NCBI RefSeq assembly: GCF_000717245.1
Contig: NZ_JNYQ01000004.1
Span: forward strand, 186,001-250,000
Source: Kitasatospora papulosa
GTDB lineage: Bacteria > Actinomycetota > Actinomycetes > Streptomycetales > Streptomycetaceae
Direction: 5' to 3'
DNA length: 64,000 nucleotides
How positions within the stretch are numbered: the first letter of the stretch is position 1; each line of letters begins with the position of its first letter. Below the pieces are notes generated by a model. It saw only the letters and a list, made by a program, of their open reading frames with translations, searched no databases and was not told where the DNA came from. Below, piece after piece: positions 1-8,479 of the stretch. Made by a program: the position numbers and the translations under genes.

Positions 1-2
1 GC

Positions 3-3000
3 GGGCCTGCGGTGAAGGGCGTCGCCAACACCGCGCTGTCAGGATCACAAGCCGGTATCGCCGAAGCGGCACAGTACTGGAACTCGACGCCGGTCCTTGA
101 GGCCGGCCAGAAGGACGACGAGGCCGGCCTGGCGTACTGGCGGACCTGGCAGAGCCGGCAGACGAAGCTCAACGAGACGAATCAGCCCTACGCCGGGACC
201 AACTCGTCCAACGGCCGGCCCTACCACGCGCCCGAGTTCGGCGAGGACATCGTGGCCTTCACACTCGGGACGCAGAGCGACGTCTACGACCAGGCCTACA
301 AGGACCCCACACCCAGGCCCGGTAAGCCGGCCCTGGACAAGGCGCGGCAGGTCTTCGACGCCATCGACACGACCGGCGACGACTGGGCGACCTCCTACAA
401 GACGCCGTACGCGGAGAACGAGATATTCGGCTGGGGAGGCAGCGGGACCGGCTCCTCACACGACGTCGCCAACCTCCTTCGCTACGGCGGCTTCCCGACG
501 AAGGCCCCCGAGCCCGGCTCCATGGAGTACCGCACCGAGGTCGAGACGCTGAAGCTCGCCTGGGCGGGCTGCGACAGCGACAACCCCATCGACCATTACC
601 GGGTGCTCACCGCCCCCGTGCTCCAGGCACACGTGGAATGGGAAGCTGAGTACTCGTCCCAGACCACTCAGCGCCGGGAGATCGTCACCGCCGAAGCAGC
701 GGCGTCCAAAGAGACCCGTACTGCCGCCGACGCCATGATCGAAGCGATCCGGCAGGCGTGGCAGGCCGACCAGATCTTGTTCTGGCAGAAGTACTGGGCC
801 GCCAACAAGGACTCCATCTTCTATCCGACGGCCGCTCAGTTCACCAAGGCGACAGCGGACCTCAAGGCCGCCCGTGCCGCTGCTGCCGCCCAGGTGACCG
901 TCGCAGACGCAGCGGTTGCCCGCGCGAAGACGGCGTCCGACAAGGCCGTCGCGCAACAGGCGTCCGCCTGGACGATCGCCGACGCGGCCAAGCTGCCTCG
1001 TGGCCGTGGCCTGATGTACGCGCAGCAGTCGGTACAGGTCGCCCGCGCCTCGCACGCCGCCACCCAGGCCGCGGCCAAGGCGACACTGACCGCGTCGAAC
1101 GCCGCGAACGCGACCGTCGCGACCAGCAGTACGTTGTACGCGCTCAGCCAGACGCAGGCGCACGCGGTGAACACTGAGTTCCGCAAGGCCGCCGCGCTGG
1201 AAGCGGCAGCCCAGGCGAAGGCCGCCGCGACAGCCGCAGCCGCGCAGGCCGCGGAAGCCGCGGCCAACGCCACGACGGCCAAGGCGGCGCAGGCGACGGC
1301 CGAGAAGGCGGAGCAGACCGCCAGGACGGCGGCCGCGACGGCCAAGGCCGAGCGTGAGAAGGCGGAGAAGGAGAAGGCCACCGCCACGGCCGAACGCAAG
1401 AACGCCGAGGTGGAGCGGGACAAGGCCTCCGCGGCCGAAAGCCGCGCCCAGACGGAGCGCGCAGCCGCAAGCCGGTTCAAGGGCGACGCCGAGACCGCCG
1501 GGGCCACGGCAACAGTTCAGCGCGAAGCGGCCGAAGCGGCCGAACTCCGTGCCGCCGTGGCACGGGACGACGCGGTCGAGGCGGAGAAGAACAAGCAGGC
1601 GACCGCTTCTCGCGCCGCCTCTCTCGAAGCACGCGCGGCAGCCATGGAAGGTACCGCGTCCGCGGGCGAGGCACGGCAGGCCGCGACCGAGGCCCGTGCC
1701 GCCGCGACCGCGGCGTCCGGCGCGGCCTCCCGGGCCAGAACGGCCGCTGACGAAGCGAGCACCGCCGCGGTGAACGCCCGTGCCGCCGCCACCCGGGCAG
1801 AGGGTGCGGCCTCACGCTCCCGGGCGCACGCGGACAAGGCGTGGTCGGCCTACCAGACCAGCTTCGCCGCGGCCCAGACCGCGCACGCTGCCGCAGCCGA
1901 AGCGATCGACGCCGCCGCGGCCGCTGCGACGAACGCCAAGAACGCCGAAGCTGCGGCCATCAGGGCCAAGGCGGCGGCCGCCGAGGCCCGCAAGCAGGCA
2001 ACCGCGGCCATGGATGAGGCTGTCAAGACGGCTGCTTGGGCCGCAAAGACGGCCGGCTTCGCGTTCGCCGCCGGGCAAGCCGCTTCTGCAGCCCGCGACT
2101 CCGCCACCGAGGTCATCAAGCCGGCCCACGAAGCCATATCCCTGGGCAGCCCGTACAGGGAGACCGATCCCTCGGCGGCATTCGCCGTACTCATCGGGCA
2201 GACCTCCAAGAACCTGGCCGAGCAGCAGGCTTCCGCCGCCGAGGCCAAGGCAGCGGAAGCGAGAACGGCAGCGGCAACGGCCAAGGCGCTCGCCGACAAG
2301 GCGGCCGCCGACTCCAAGATCGCCGCGAATGCCGCCGCTGCGGCCGCCGCCGACACGGTGAAGGCTCTCGCCTCGGCCGCGGCCGCCAAGGCATCCGCCG
2401 CGGAAGCCGCCACAGCGGCTACGGCAGCCAAGAAGTCGGACGTCAACGCGACGAGTTACACGGCCGCAGCCGGCGTGGAGGCCGGCAACGCCGAGTTCGC
2501 CGCGCGTGGCGCCGAGAGCGAGGCGGCGGCTGCCGACAGCGCCGCCACCGAGGCCGAGAAGGACGCGTCGAGCGCACGCGCCGCCGCGACCGCTGCTGAG
2601 ACCGATGCGAGCAGTGCCAGGGCAACGGCGACACAGGCCGAGACTGATGCCACGGCCGCCGAGACCGCCGCGGCCAACGCGAACACCTCCGCCAAGGAAG
2701 CCGACGAAGCGGCGGACCGCGCGGAGGAAGAGGCACGCAAGGAGCTCGAAGCGGCACGCAAGGCGGCCATGGAGGCCGGCGGCACCGGAGTCTCCGGCGG
2801 GGCCGGCACCGGACTGACCGGTGATGACGAGGCGATTCTGCGTGCGCAGTGCGGCCAGGTCTGCGTCGATCAGTACAAGGCGGCAATGGCCTCCGCGGAC
2901 GCTGACGTGGTCGACTGGCTCAAGGCCAACAGCGGTGAAGTTCTGCTGGAGCTCATCGGCGTCAACGACGTGAAGCGCTGCTTCGGACAGGGAGACGTCG

Positions 3001-3503
3001 AGAGCTGCCTGTGGACCCTGGTCGACGCCGTCAGTCTGCTGGCTCTCGTCGGCAAGATCCCCGCCGTGGCGAAAGCGGTGGTGAGCGTCACCCGTGGCAT
3101 CTCGAAGTTCTTCGAAGCGGCCGAGACCGGCAAGAATCTGATCGCGCAGTACAAGCGAATCGCCGCGTACCTGCGGAAGAATCCTGGCTGTCTGACCGAG
3201 CAGGTCACGTCAGCCTCCTCGGCCAAGGTCGCGCGGGCGGCGCTCGCCGCCCACTGTGTCTACATGCCCGGTCCCATCCCGGACGCTTCCGAGATCAACC
3301 GGGGCAGCCTCGTCAAGATCAGCGATAACCAGCTCAAGAAGGTCCTCGCGACCATCGACGAGGATCCTCACTCGGTCAAGGGCGAACTGGGCGGGAAGAT
3401 CGCGAGCTGGGACAATTTCCGGGAGAAGACCACCGGCCGGATCATCTTCGTCAAGAAGGGCGGAAAGATCTTGTATCCGACGAACATCCAGATCCGTCTG
3501 TGA
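3..3503 (+). CDS. Polymorphic toxin, Ala-rich coiled-coil protein (5' end outside window)
   Basis: The reading frame is already open at the left edge, so the true start and probably a secretion signal lie upstream. Numbering from the GTG at 12, residues 1-215 are a mixed globular part rich in Trp and Tyr. Residues about 215-920 are a very long Ala/Lys/Glu/Arg/Thr helical stretch expected to form a coiled-coil stalk. A Gly-rich hinge follows near 922-935, then a pre-toxin segment with a hydrophobic helix (about 1005-1035). A small C-terminal domain (about 1092-1163) carries a DPHSVKG motif and basic beta-like strands ending at IQIRL. That tail resembles small RNase-type toxin tips, possibly of the type 33 or BECR-like kind, but I cannot assign the family with certainty. 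The stop overlaps the start of the DUF4279 gene by 4 bp (GTGA), the usual toxin-immunity arrangement. The toxin call rests mainly on architecture and context. Confidence 0.7.
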   Translation, partial: GPAVKGVANTALSGSQAGIAEAAQYWNSTPVLEAGQKDDEAGLAYWRTWQSRQTKLNETNQPYAGTNSSNGRPYHAPEFGEDIVAFTLGTQSDVYDQAYKDPTPRPGKPALDKARQVFDAIDTTGDDWATSYKTPYAENEIFGWGGSGTGSSHDVANLLRYGGFPTKAPEPGSMEYRTEVETLKLAWAGCDSDNPIDHYRVLTAPVLQAHVEWEAEYSSQTTQRREIVTAEAAASKETRTAADAMIEAIRQAWQADQILFWQKYWAANKDSIFYPTAAQFTKATADLKAARAAAAAQVTVADAAVARAKTASDKAVAQQASAWTIADAAKLPRGRGLMYAQQSVQVARASHAATQAAAKATLTASNAANATVATSSTLYALSQTQAHAVNTEFRKAAALEAAAQAKAAATAAAAQAAEAAANATTAKAAQATAEKAEQTARTAAATAKAEREKAEKEKATATAERKNAEVERDKASAAESRAQTERAAASRFKGDAETAGATATVQREAAEAAELRAAVARDDAVEAEKNKQATASRAASLEARAAAMEGTASAGEARQAATEARAAATAASGAASRARTAADEASTAAVNARAAATRAEGAASRSRAHADKAWSAYQTSFAAAQTAHAAAAEAIDAAAAAATNAKNAEAAAIRAKAAAAEARKQATAAMDEAVKTAAWAAKTAGFAFAAGQAASAARDSATEVIKPAHEAISLGSPYRETDPSAAFAVLIGQTSKNLAEQQASAAEAKAAEARTAAATAKALADKAAADSKIAANAAAAAAADTVKALASAAAAKASAAEAATAATAAKKSDVNATSYTAAAGVEAGNAEFAARGAESEAAAADSAATEAEKDASSARAAATAAETDASSARATATQAETDATAAETAAANANTSAKEADEAADRAEEEARKELEAARKAAMEAGGTGVSGGAGTGLTGDDEAILRAQCGQVCVDQYKAAMASADADVVDWLKANSGEVLLELIGVNDVKRCFGQGDVESCLWTLVDAVSLLALVGKIPAVAKAVVSVTRGISKFFEAAETGKNLIAQYKRIAAYLRKNPGCLTEQVTSASSAKVARAALAAHCVYMPGPIPDASEINRGSLVKISDNQLKKVLATIDEDPHSVKGELGGKIASWDNFREKTTGRIIFVKKGGKILYPTNIQIRL

Positions 3504-3934
3504 CCCCGTTCACCATGTACGTGCGAGTGATCAGCGAGACGCTCGCGCCGGACGAGATCGACGACCGGCTCGGGATGCCCGCCGATGAGTCGTACGCCCT
3601 CGGCAGCCGCAGGCATCCCCAGGCGATGCCGCGTGCCCACAACCGCTGGGTGCGATATGCCCGGGTCCCCGAACCGGGCGCCCGCCCGGAGGACCTCGAA
3701 CAGATCGTCACCGGCTGGGGTGAGCCGTTCGCCCGGGCTTTGGGCAGGCTGTCCGACAGCGGCGAGGCGGAGGTGGCTCTGGTCCTGGTCCAGAACATAG
3801 AGGATCTCGACGACGAGATGGCGGTGGGCATCGTTCTCGGCGCCGAACTGATCTCGTGGCTCGCCACTGCTCGCGCTTACGTGGATCTCGATCAGCACAT
3901 CTTCCACGAGTGCGAGGAGTCCGCCTCGAAGTGA
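3500..3934 (+). CDS. DUF4279 domain protein, probable immunity protein
   Basis: This 144-residue protein fits DUF4279 over its whole length. It opens with a beta strand (TMYVRVISE), followed by the family signature in which a phrase like DEIDDRLGMPADES leads into a pair of Trp/Arg positions (HNRWVRYARV). DUF4279 proteins are known as immunity proteins in polymorphic toxin systems. The GTG start sits inside the toxin stop codon (4-bp overlap), so both are made from one transcript and translation is probably coupled. No signal peptide or membrane segment is seen, so it should act in the cytoplasm by binding the C-terminal tip of the upstream protein. The pairing with that toxin is inferred from position. 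Confidence 0.75.
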   Translation: MTPFTMYVRVISETLAPDEIDDRLGMPADESYALGSRRHPQAMPRAHNRWVRYARVPEPGARPEDLEQIVTGWGEPFARALGRLSDSGEAEVALVLVQNIEDLDDEMAVGIVLGAELISWLATARAYVDLDQHIFHECEESASK

Positions 3935-3936
3935 GT

Positions 3937-3985
3937 ACGACTGTGGCCCGCACCCCGTGTGAACGGGGATGCGGGCCACAGTCGT
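3937..3985. terminator. Bidirectional stem-loop terminator
   Basis: A 22-bp arm (3937-3958) pairs with 3963-3985 with one bulged base and a GTGA loop. It lies between convergent genes ending at 3934 and 4017 and could stop transcription from both sides. Confidence 0.8.
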
Positions 3986-4016
3986 GTGCGGCTCCCGGAC
4001 GGGTCCCGAACACCGG

Positions 4017-5306
4017 TCAGCTGTTGCCACCGGTGAGGTAGTTCGACAGGCCGGGGACCGTGAGCGTGCCGCCGAACTGGCCGGCCTGGGTCACCGTCGC
4101 GTCGGTGAAGAAGGCGAACGGGACGTTCAGCGGCGGAGGGGTCTCCGGGCTGAAGGTGATCGGGATGAGCCCGAAGAGGTTGCCCTCGAGCTTCTCCGTG
4201 TACATCGTCACTTCGCCGTCGCGGATCGTCGACGTGGAACCGCCGCGCGCCTTGACGTGGCCGGTCGTTCCGGCCGGACCCTTCGTCAGCTGGTGCAGGT
4301 CCTTGATGTCGATGGAGCCGGCCGTGAACTTCAGGACCTTCTTGACCTTGCCGCTGTACGTCTTCACCTCGACGATGCCCGCGTAGTCGAGCCCGGTGAG
4401 TGTGAGCTTGGAGGTCTCCAGCGTCCACGGGTCGTCCGGGAGCAGAGGGAGGCCCTGTTCCAGGTCGGCCGCGGCGAGCGCCTCGGGGTCGGCGGTCGGG
4501 CAGGGGAAGCGCTCCTTGGCGCCGTCCGGGATGTCCTCGTCCTTGACCGGGTCGAGGCCCTTGACGTCGTCGTCGAGTTCCTCGACGTCCTCGCCCGCCT
4601 TCTCCGCCGCGTCACGGATGGCGTCGGTGGTCCTGTCGACCGTGTCCTTCGCAGCGTCCGTGGCCTTCTCCGCCGGCTTGGTGGTGGCCGTGCTCTCCGC
4701 CGGCTCAGGAGTCTTCGTGGTGGCGCTGGGGGACGGCTCCGCCGTCTCCTTGTCGGGTCCGTCGAAGAGGTCCTTCAGCGCGTCGCCGACACCCAGCGGG
4801 TCGAGAGGGTTCCTCGACCCGGTGGGAGCGGGAGTGGCCGAGGCGGCGGCCTTGTCCCCGGAAGTCTCCGTGGACGTGCCGTCCCCGGACTCGCTCGCGC
4901 TCGGACTGGCGAACGGCTTCGGGCTGCCGGCCCCGTCCTCCTTGCCCGCGTCGTCCTTGCCGGTGTCGTCCTTGTCCGCGTCGTCCTTGCCGGTGTCGTC
5001 GGACGGCGTGGCGCTCGGGTCCGGCTTCTCCTCGGGCTCCTGCGACTCGGACGGCTCGTCGGAGCGCGTCACGCAGGGCCCGGGCGCGAAGGGGATGTCC
5101 GAGTCGTCGGCCATGGCCAGCTTGGGGGTGAGCCCCATGCCCACGAAGACGGCCGTCGGCATCGCGGCGAGCGCGAACGCCTTCTTGCCCGCGGGCAGGT
5201 GCAGCTTGGTCAGGAGTGACTTCCTGGGCGCCGCGTGGCGGGGCCCTCTTCGCTCCGGAAGGTTCTCCGGCCCGAAGCCGTTCGTCCGGCTGTCGTCACC
5301 CCGCAC
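4017..5306 (-). CDS. Secreted low-complexity protein of the DUF6230/DUF6114 operon
   Basis: Predicted 429 residues from a GTG at 5306 that has a good GGGAGG ribosome site and overlaps the end of the DUF6114 gene by 11 bp. The N-terminus has a long basic region and then a hydrophobic helix ending in AMADD, consistent with export. Residues about 70-240 are low complexity (Asp, Lys, Ser, Pro, Thr, Ala, with repeated GKDD units), probably an unstructured wall-spanning linker. The last 130 residues form a beta-rich domain (from LTLTGLDYAGIVEV to the GNLFGLIPI segment). Its beta-rich character and place in the operon suggest kinship with the DUF6230 protein encoded upstream. Function is not known. 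Third gene of the operon, ending at the bidirectional terminator. Confidence 0.75.
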   Translation of the reverse strand: MRGDDSRTNGFGPENLPERRGPRHAAPRKSLLTKLHLPAGKKAFALAAMPTAVFVGMGLTPKLAMADDSDIPFAPGPCVTRSDEPSESQEPEEKPDPSATPSDDTGKDDADKDDTGKDDAGKEDGAGSPKPFASPSASESGDGTSTETSGDKAAASATPAPTGSRNPLDPLGVGDALKDLFDGPDKETAEPSPSATTKTPEPAESTATTKPAEKATDAAKDTVDRTTDAIRDAAEKAGEDVEELDDDVKGLDPVKDEDIPDGAKERFPCPTADPEALAAADLEQGLPLLPDDPWTLETSKLTLTGLDYAGIVEVKTYSGKVKKVLKFTAGSIDIKDLHQLTKGPAGTTGHVKARGGSTSTIRDGEVTMYTEKLEGNLFGLIPITFSPETPPPLNVPFAFFTDATVTQAGQFGGTLTVPGLSNYLTGGNS

Positions 5307-5847
5307 GATGCCTCCCGCCGTCGGCCTCCGCCGCCGCCTCGAACAGCATCGGCCTCCGAGGGGCCTCAGCCGTGTCGTGGGCTTCCTGCTCGTGTGCCGG
5401 GGCGTCGGTCCTGGACGCGTTCGCGCCCTCGTGCGCCGGATCAGCCGTCGCCTCACCTGGAGCCCACGCGATGGAGAGTGCTCCGCCGAGAAGCGAGAAC
5501 AGGAAACCGATGATGAAGCCGCCTATGTTGGCGACGGGTATGGAGACGAGCGCGAGCAGGATCGCGGCGACCCCTGCGAACACCCGCACGATGTGGTGGA
5601 ACCACATCGTGAAGCCCAGCGTGACGAGCAGGACCCCGATGATCAGCGAACCCGCTCCGGCCGTGGTGGACATCGCCAGCGTGACATTGCCGAGATGCAT
5701 GTTGGCGTACGGGAAGTAGGCGATGGGAAGGCCACCCGCCATGGTGAACAGACCCGCCCAGAACGGCCGGTTACCCCGCCAGGTGCGGAATCCCCGCCGG
5801 TAGACGGTGAGGTGGTGCTTGTTCTGCCCTGTGGACTCGGGGCTCAT
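5296..5847 (-). CDS. DUF6114 integral membrane protein
   Basis: 183 residues from the ATG at 5847 (MSPESTGQNKHH), preceded by GGGAG about 9 bp upstream. About four hydrophobic helices are visible: NRPFWAGLFTMAGGLPIAY, a Gly-rich one (AGSLIIGVLLVTLGF), VRVFAGVAAILLALVSIPV and GGFIIGFLFSLLGGAL. A charged N-terminus (VYRRGFRTWRGNRPF) precedes the first. This matches DUF6114, which in Streptomyces travels with DUF6230 secreted proteins. The role is unknown; the pairing suggests a membrane partner for the two exported proteins. The C-terminus overlaps the downstream start, implying translational coupling. Confidence 0.85.
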   Translation of the reverse strand: MSPESTGQNKHHLTVYRRGFRTWRGNRPFWAGLFTMAGGLPIAYFPYANMHLGNVTLAMSTTAGAGSLIIGVLLVTLGFTMWFHHIVRVFAGVAAILLALVSIPVANIGGFIIGFLFSLLGGALSIAWAPGEATADPAHEGANASRTDAPAHEQEAHDTAEAPRRPMLFEAAAEADGGRHRAG

Positions 5848-5942
5848 GGAAAACAGCTCCCTGGAACCGGTACTGCTGTGAGAGGAGAAAAAACGGGTGG
5901 CCGGAAGCCGGTGGTGCGAGCTCCGGCCACCCGGACGGGTGC

Positions 5943-6590
5943 TTAGTAGCACTCCTGGTCGGTACCCGTGGAGAGCCGCAGCTTCAGCCCGCTGAGGTTG
6001 AAGGTGCCGGCCGTCGTGGCCCAGGCCTTCTGCTCGACGTTCTTCAGCAAGGCCTTCTCGGCACGCTGCGAGAAGCCGTTGGGGTTCGCCTGGGTGTTCG
6101 GCTGAATCCCGGGCTTGCCATCCGTCTTCGGAAGGGAACCCGCGGCCACACCGATGTCGATGTTCTTGAACTCGGCGTCGGCGTCGAGCTGGGACACGTC
6201 GAGGTAGAGGCTCTTGGCGAAGACGGGGTCATGCCCCTTGCCGCCTGCCTCCAGCCTCAGCGTGACGTTGCCGACACCGGGAACCTTGGGTGTGACGACC
6301 GACTGGCACATGTTGGTGATGTAGGCCTTGCTGAAGCCCGACACCGCCACCGGGGCGTGCATCTCCTTGCCGTCGAGCGTCTTGCCCGAGGCCACACTGC
6401 CGTACTGGACGAAGTCCCAGCCCTCGAGCTGGGTGGCCTTCACCTTGAACTCCTGCCCGGAGACGCTGAACGACGCGGCGAGCGCGCCCTGCGCGAGGCC
6501 TACGCCGACCGCCGCGGTCGCGACGACGCTCGGCACCATGACCAGAGCGAAACGCTTCCATCTGGTACCACCGCGAACCTGAGAACTCAT
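5943..6590 (-). CDS. DUF6230 family exported protein
   Basis: 215 residues from the ATG at 6590 (MSSQVRGGTRWKR), with a strong GGAGGAAA ribosome site directly upstream. A basic N-terminus is followed by one hydrophobic segment (VMVPSVVATAAVGVGLAQGALA) that could be a signal peptide or anchor. The rest is a beta-rich exported domain with two Cys residues (MCQSVV and the final QECY) that may form a disulfide. DUF6230 is an actinobacterial family of unknown function. It is the first gene of the DUF6230-DUF6114-low-complexity protein operon, separated from DUF6114 by 95 bp. Confidence 0.85.
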   Translation of the reverse strand: MSSQVRGGTRWKRFALVMVPSVVATAAVGVGLAQGALAASFSVSGQEFKVKATQLEGWDFVQYGSVASGKTLDGKEMHAPVAVSGFSKAYITNMCQSVVTPKVPGVGNVTLRLEAGGKGHDPVFAKSLYLDVSQLDADAEFKNIDIGVAAGSLPKTDGKPGIQPNTQANPNGFSQRAEKALLKNVEQKAWATTAGTFNLSGLKLRLSTGTDQECY

Positions 6591-6939
6591 ATGTTTCCTC
6601 CTTCTCGGACGTACATCTCCGGTACGGGCATCGTGCCCGCCCTGGGATGGGAGAAGTGCTACGTCCTCGGGAAGGAGAGCGCCCGGACCGGAGGCGCGTA
6701 CCGCATCCGAATCACCGGCGATCACCCCCGAGCGACAACCACTGGCCGCGCGTCTGCGCAGCCGGTTCGGACAGGCCCTGCCCAGGGGCAGGAACCCCCC
6801 TGTCCGCGATCGGCGCCACTGCCGCCGACCACCCGGTGGGGACCCAACGAACCCACCTGCGCCGACTGGCCGTCGGGCCGGTGGGTATTGGACCGAGCGT
6901 GGCCGATCGTGGTGCATTCGCGGCCGTGACACAAGGGGG

Positions 6940-6961
6940 GTCGTTACTGACTAGTAACGAC
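6940..6961. promoter_or_regulatory. Candidate operator, TTACT-GACT-AGTAA dyad
   Basis: A perfect 9-bp inverted repeat (GTCGTTACT and AGTAACGAC) around a 4-bp spacer, 350 bp upstream of the DUF6230 start. Its size fits a TetR-type or similar dimeric repressor. A second dyad with the same core lies at 7074-7086. Confidence 0.55.
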
Positions 6962-7073
6962 CAGATAACCAGGACACGACAGGGGGATGTCGTCCGGCCA
7001 CTCAGGGTGGCACCAAACGGACGTACGAATGGTGAGATTGCAGCCCTAAAGCGGACAGACTCTCAGAGGCGAT

Positions 7074-7086
7074 TTACTGCGAGTAA
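7074..7086. promoter_or_regulatory. Second candidate operator, TTACT-GCG-AGTAA dyad
   Basis: A perfect 5-bp inverted repeat with a 3-bp spacer. It repeats the core of the dyad at 6940-6961 and sits about 130 bp further from the DUF6230 gene, near the 3' end of the convergently placed thioredoxin gene. Confidence 0.4.
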
Positions 7087-7148
7087 CAGTACGTACTTTT
7101 ATCAAGTTTTGGTAAAGCGGATGCGTTCCTTGTCGCCCACCCGCGAAA

Positions 7149-7181
7149 ACGGCCGTGGCGCCCGGAGGGCTCCACGGCCGT
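7149..7181 (-). terminator. Stem-loop terminator after the thioredoxin gene
   Basis: A perfect 10-bp stem (ACGGCCGTGG with CCACGGCCGT), extended inward by a GCCC/GGGC pair around a GGA loop. It starts 10 bp past the stop at 7191. Confidence 0.8.
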
Positions 7182-7190
7182 GTTGTCACA

Positions 7191-8162
7191 TCAGAACAAG
7201 ACACGCGCCAGGGCGGTCCGGGCCGCGGTGACGCGGGGGTCGTCGGGGCCGATCACCTCGAAGAGTTCGAGGAGCCGCACGCGCACGGCGTCACGGTCGT
7301 CACCGAAATTACGGCGGACCGTCTCGACGAGCCGGCCGAAGGCGTCCTCGACGTGGCCGCCCACGAGGTCCAGGTCGGCGGCGGCCATCTGCGCCGCGGG
7401 AGCGACCGGATTCTCCGCCGCCTCCGTGCGCACCTTCTGCGGGTCCAGGCTCGCGACACGGCCCAGCAGTTCGGCCTGCGCGAGCCCCAGCTTGGCCTCG
7501 GTGTTGACCGGGTCGTCGGCCAGGACGCTCCGGTACGCCCGGACCGCTCCGTCGAAGTCGTTGGCGTCCAGCGCCTGCGCGGCGGTCTCCAGCTGCGCGT
7601 CGTACGGTCCCGCGGGCACCTCGGCCGGAGCGCTGTCCGCGTCCCCTGCGGACGCGTCGACGACGATCCCGGTGAGACCGAAACGCTCCTCGCCGACCTG
7701 GATCAGCTGGTCGAGCGTCTCGCGGATCTGGCTCTCGGGGGCCGCGCCCTGGAAGAGCGGGAGGGCCTGTCCGGCCACCACCGCGAAGACCGCGGGGATG
7801 CCCTGGACGCCGAACTGCTGCATCAGCATCTGGTTGGCGTCGACATCGACCTTGGCCAGCAGGAAGCGGCCGTTGTACTCGACGGCGAGACGCTCCAGGA
7901 GCGGGCCGAGCTGCTTGCACGGCTCGCACCACTCGGCCCAGAAGTCGATGACGACGGGCACCTCGGTGGAGCGCTGGAGGACGTCGGTCTCGAAGCCCGC
8001 CTCGTCGACGTCGATCACCAGGGAGGCGGGTGACACGGCACCGCCACCCCCCTGCCGGGCGGACTCCGCGCGGGCCTGCTCGGCCTTCGCCTTGGCGTCG
8101 CCGGCCGCCTTCACAGCGGCGAGGTCGACGACGCCGCTCATGGACATGTTCCTAGGCTGCAT
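7191..8162 (-). CDS. Thioredoxin domain-TPR protein (CnoX/YbbN-like)
   Basis: 323 residues from the ATG at 8162 (MQPRNMSMSG), chosen because an AGGA-rich ribosome site precedes it. An Ala-rich charged lead of about 50 residues comes first. A thioredoxin fold follows, with the active site FWAEWCEPCKQ (CEPC rather than the usual CGPC) and the cis-Pro segment GIPAVFAV. From about residue 190 there are helical TPR-like repeats (QLETAAQALDANDFDGAVRAYRSVL). This layout matches the actinobacterial co-chaperone/thioredoxin family related to CnoX (YbbN). It probably handles redox stress or client proteins in the cytoplasm. It is divergent from the tetR gene, with a strong operator between them. Confidence 0.85.
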   Translation of the reverse strand: MQPRNMSMSGVVDLAAVKAAGDAKAKAEQARAESARQGGGGAVSPASLVIDVDEAGFETDVLQRSTEVPVVIDFWAEWCEPCKQLGPLLERLAVEYNGRFLLAKVDVDANQMLMQQFGVQGIPAVFAVVAGQALPLFQGAAPESQIRETLDQLIQVGEERFGLTGIVVDASAGDADSAPAEVPAGPYDAQLETAAQALDANDFDGAVRAYRSVLADDPVNTEAKLGLAQAELLGRVASLDPQKVRTEAAENPVAPAAQMAAADLDLVGGHVEDAFGRLVETVRRNFGDDRDAVRVRLLELFEVIGPDDPRVTAARTALARVLF

Positions 8163-8361
8163 ACGTACATCCTCCCCCCTGTGCGCACTGTTCCGGAAAG
8201 CGATCCGCGAACCGCTTCCGTCCACGGCCACGCCGGTGTGCGTGACGAGGGGACGGAAACGGCCCCGAGGCCCTGAAAACCCCGTGTTCGGTGCCGGGTC
8301 CCCACCCGGCGCCTGTGGCTGTCGATCAGTCGTGGCGCGACGACGGCCGAACCGTCGGTCC

Positions 8362-8384
8362 TTACGCTACGACCCGTAGCGTAA
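8362..8384. promoter_or_regulatory. TetR operator between trx and tetR
   Basis: A perfect 10-bp inverted repeat (TTACGCTACG and CGTAGCGTAA) around ACC. It lies 200 bp upstream of the thioredoxin start and 95 bp upstream of the TetR start. Strong dyads next to a tetR gene are usually autoregulatory operators. A 12-bp palindrome (TACCGGCCGGTA, 8458-8469) also sits just before the tetR ATG and could be a secondary site. Confidence 0.7.
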
Positions 8385-8479
8385 CTGTCCGGCCCCCCTC
8401 CGGGGCAAGAGCGCGCGGTGATCTGTCTCACGGGCTCCGGGGCCGGTCAGCAGTACTTACCGGCCGGTATGGTCGCCGC

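Larger units (their letters stand above)
6600..7148. other. Long non-coding upstream region of the DUF6230 operon
   Basis: About 550 bp without a credible gene; the reading frames here lack ribosome sites and codon bias. It is noticeably less GC-rich than its surroundings from about 6940 to 7130. It contains several short dyads: the two TTACT..AGTAA dyads listed separately, a hairpin-like ACGACA/TGTCGT pair at 6976-6993 and the palindrome AGTACGTACT at 7088-7097. It probably holds a multi-site regulated promoter reading leftward. Confidence 0.55.

Noticed and set aside
3969..5219. 416-residue forward frame opposite the secreted protein
   Set aside because: Overlaps a convergent terminator and the real operon; no ribosome site.
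6591..7148. Short frames upstream of the DUF6230 operon
   Set aside because: No ribosome sites, no codon bias and lower GC; treated as regulatory DNA.
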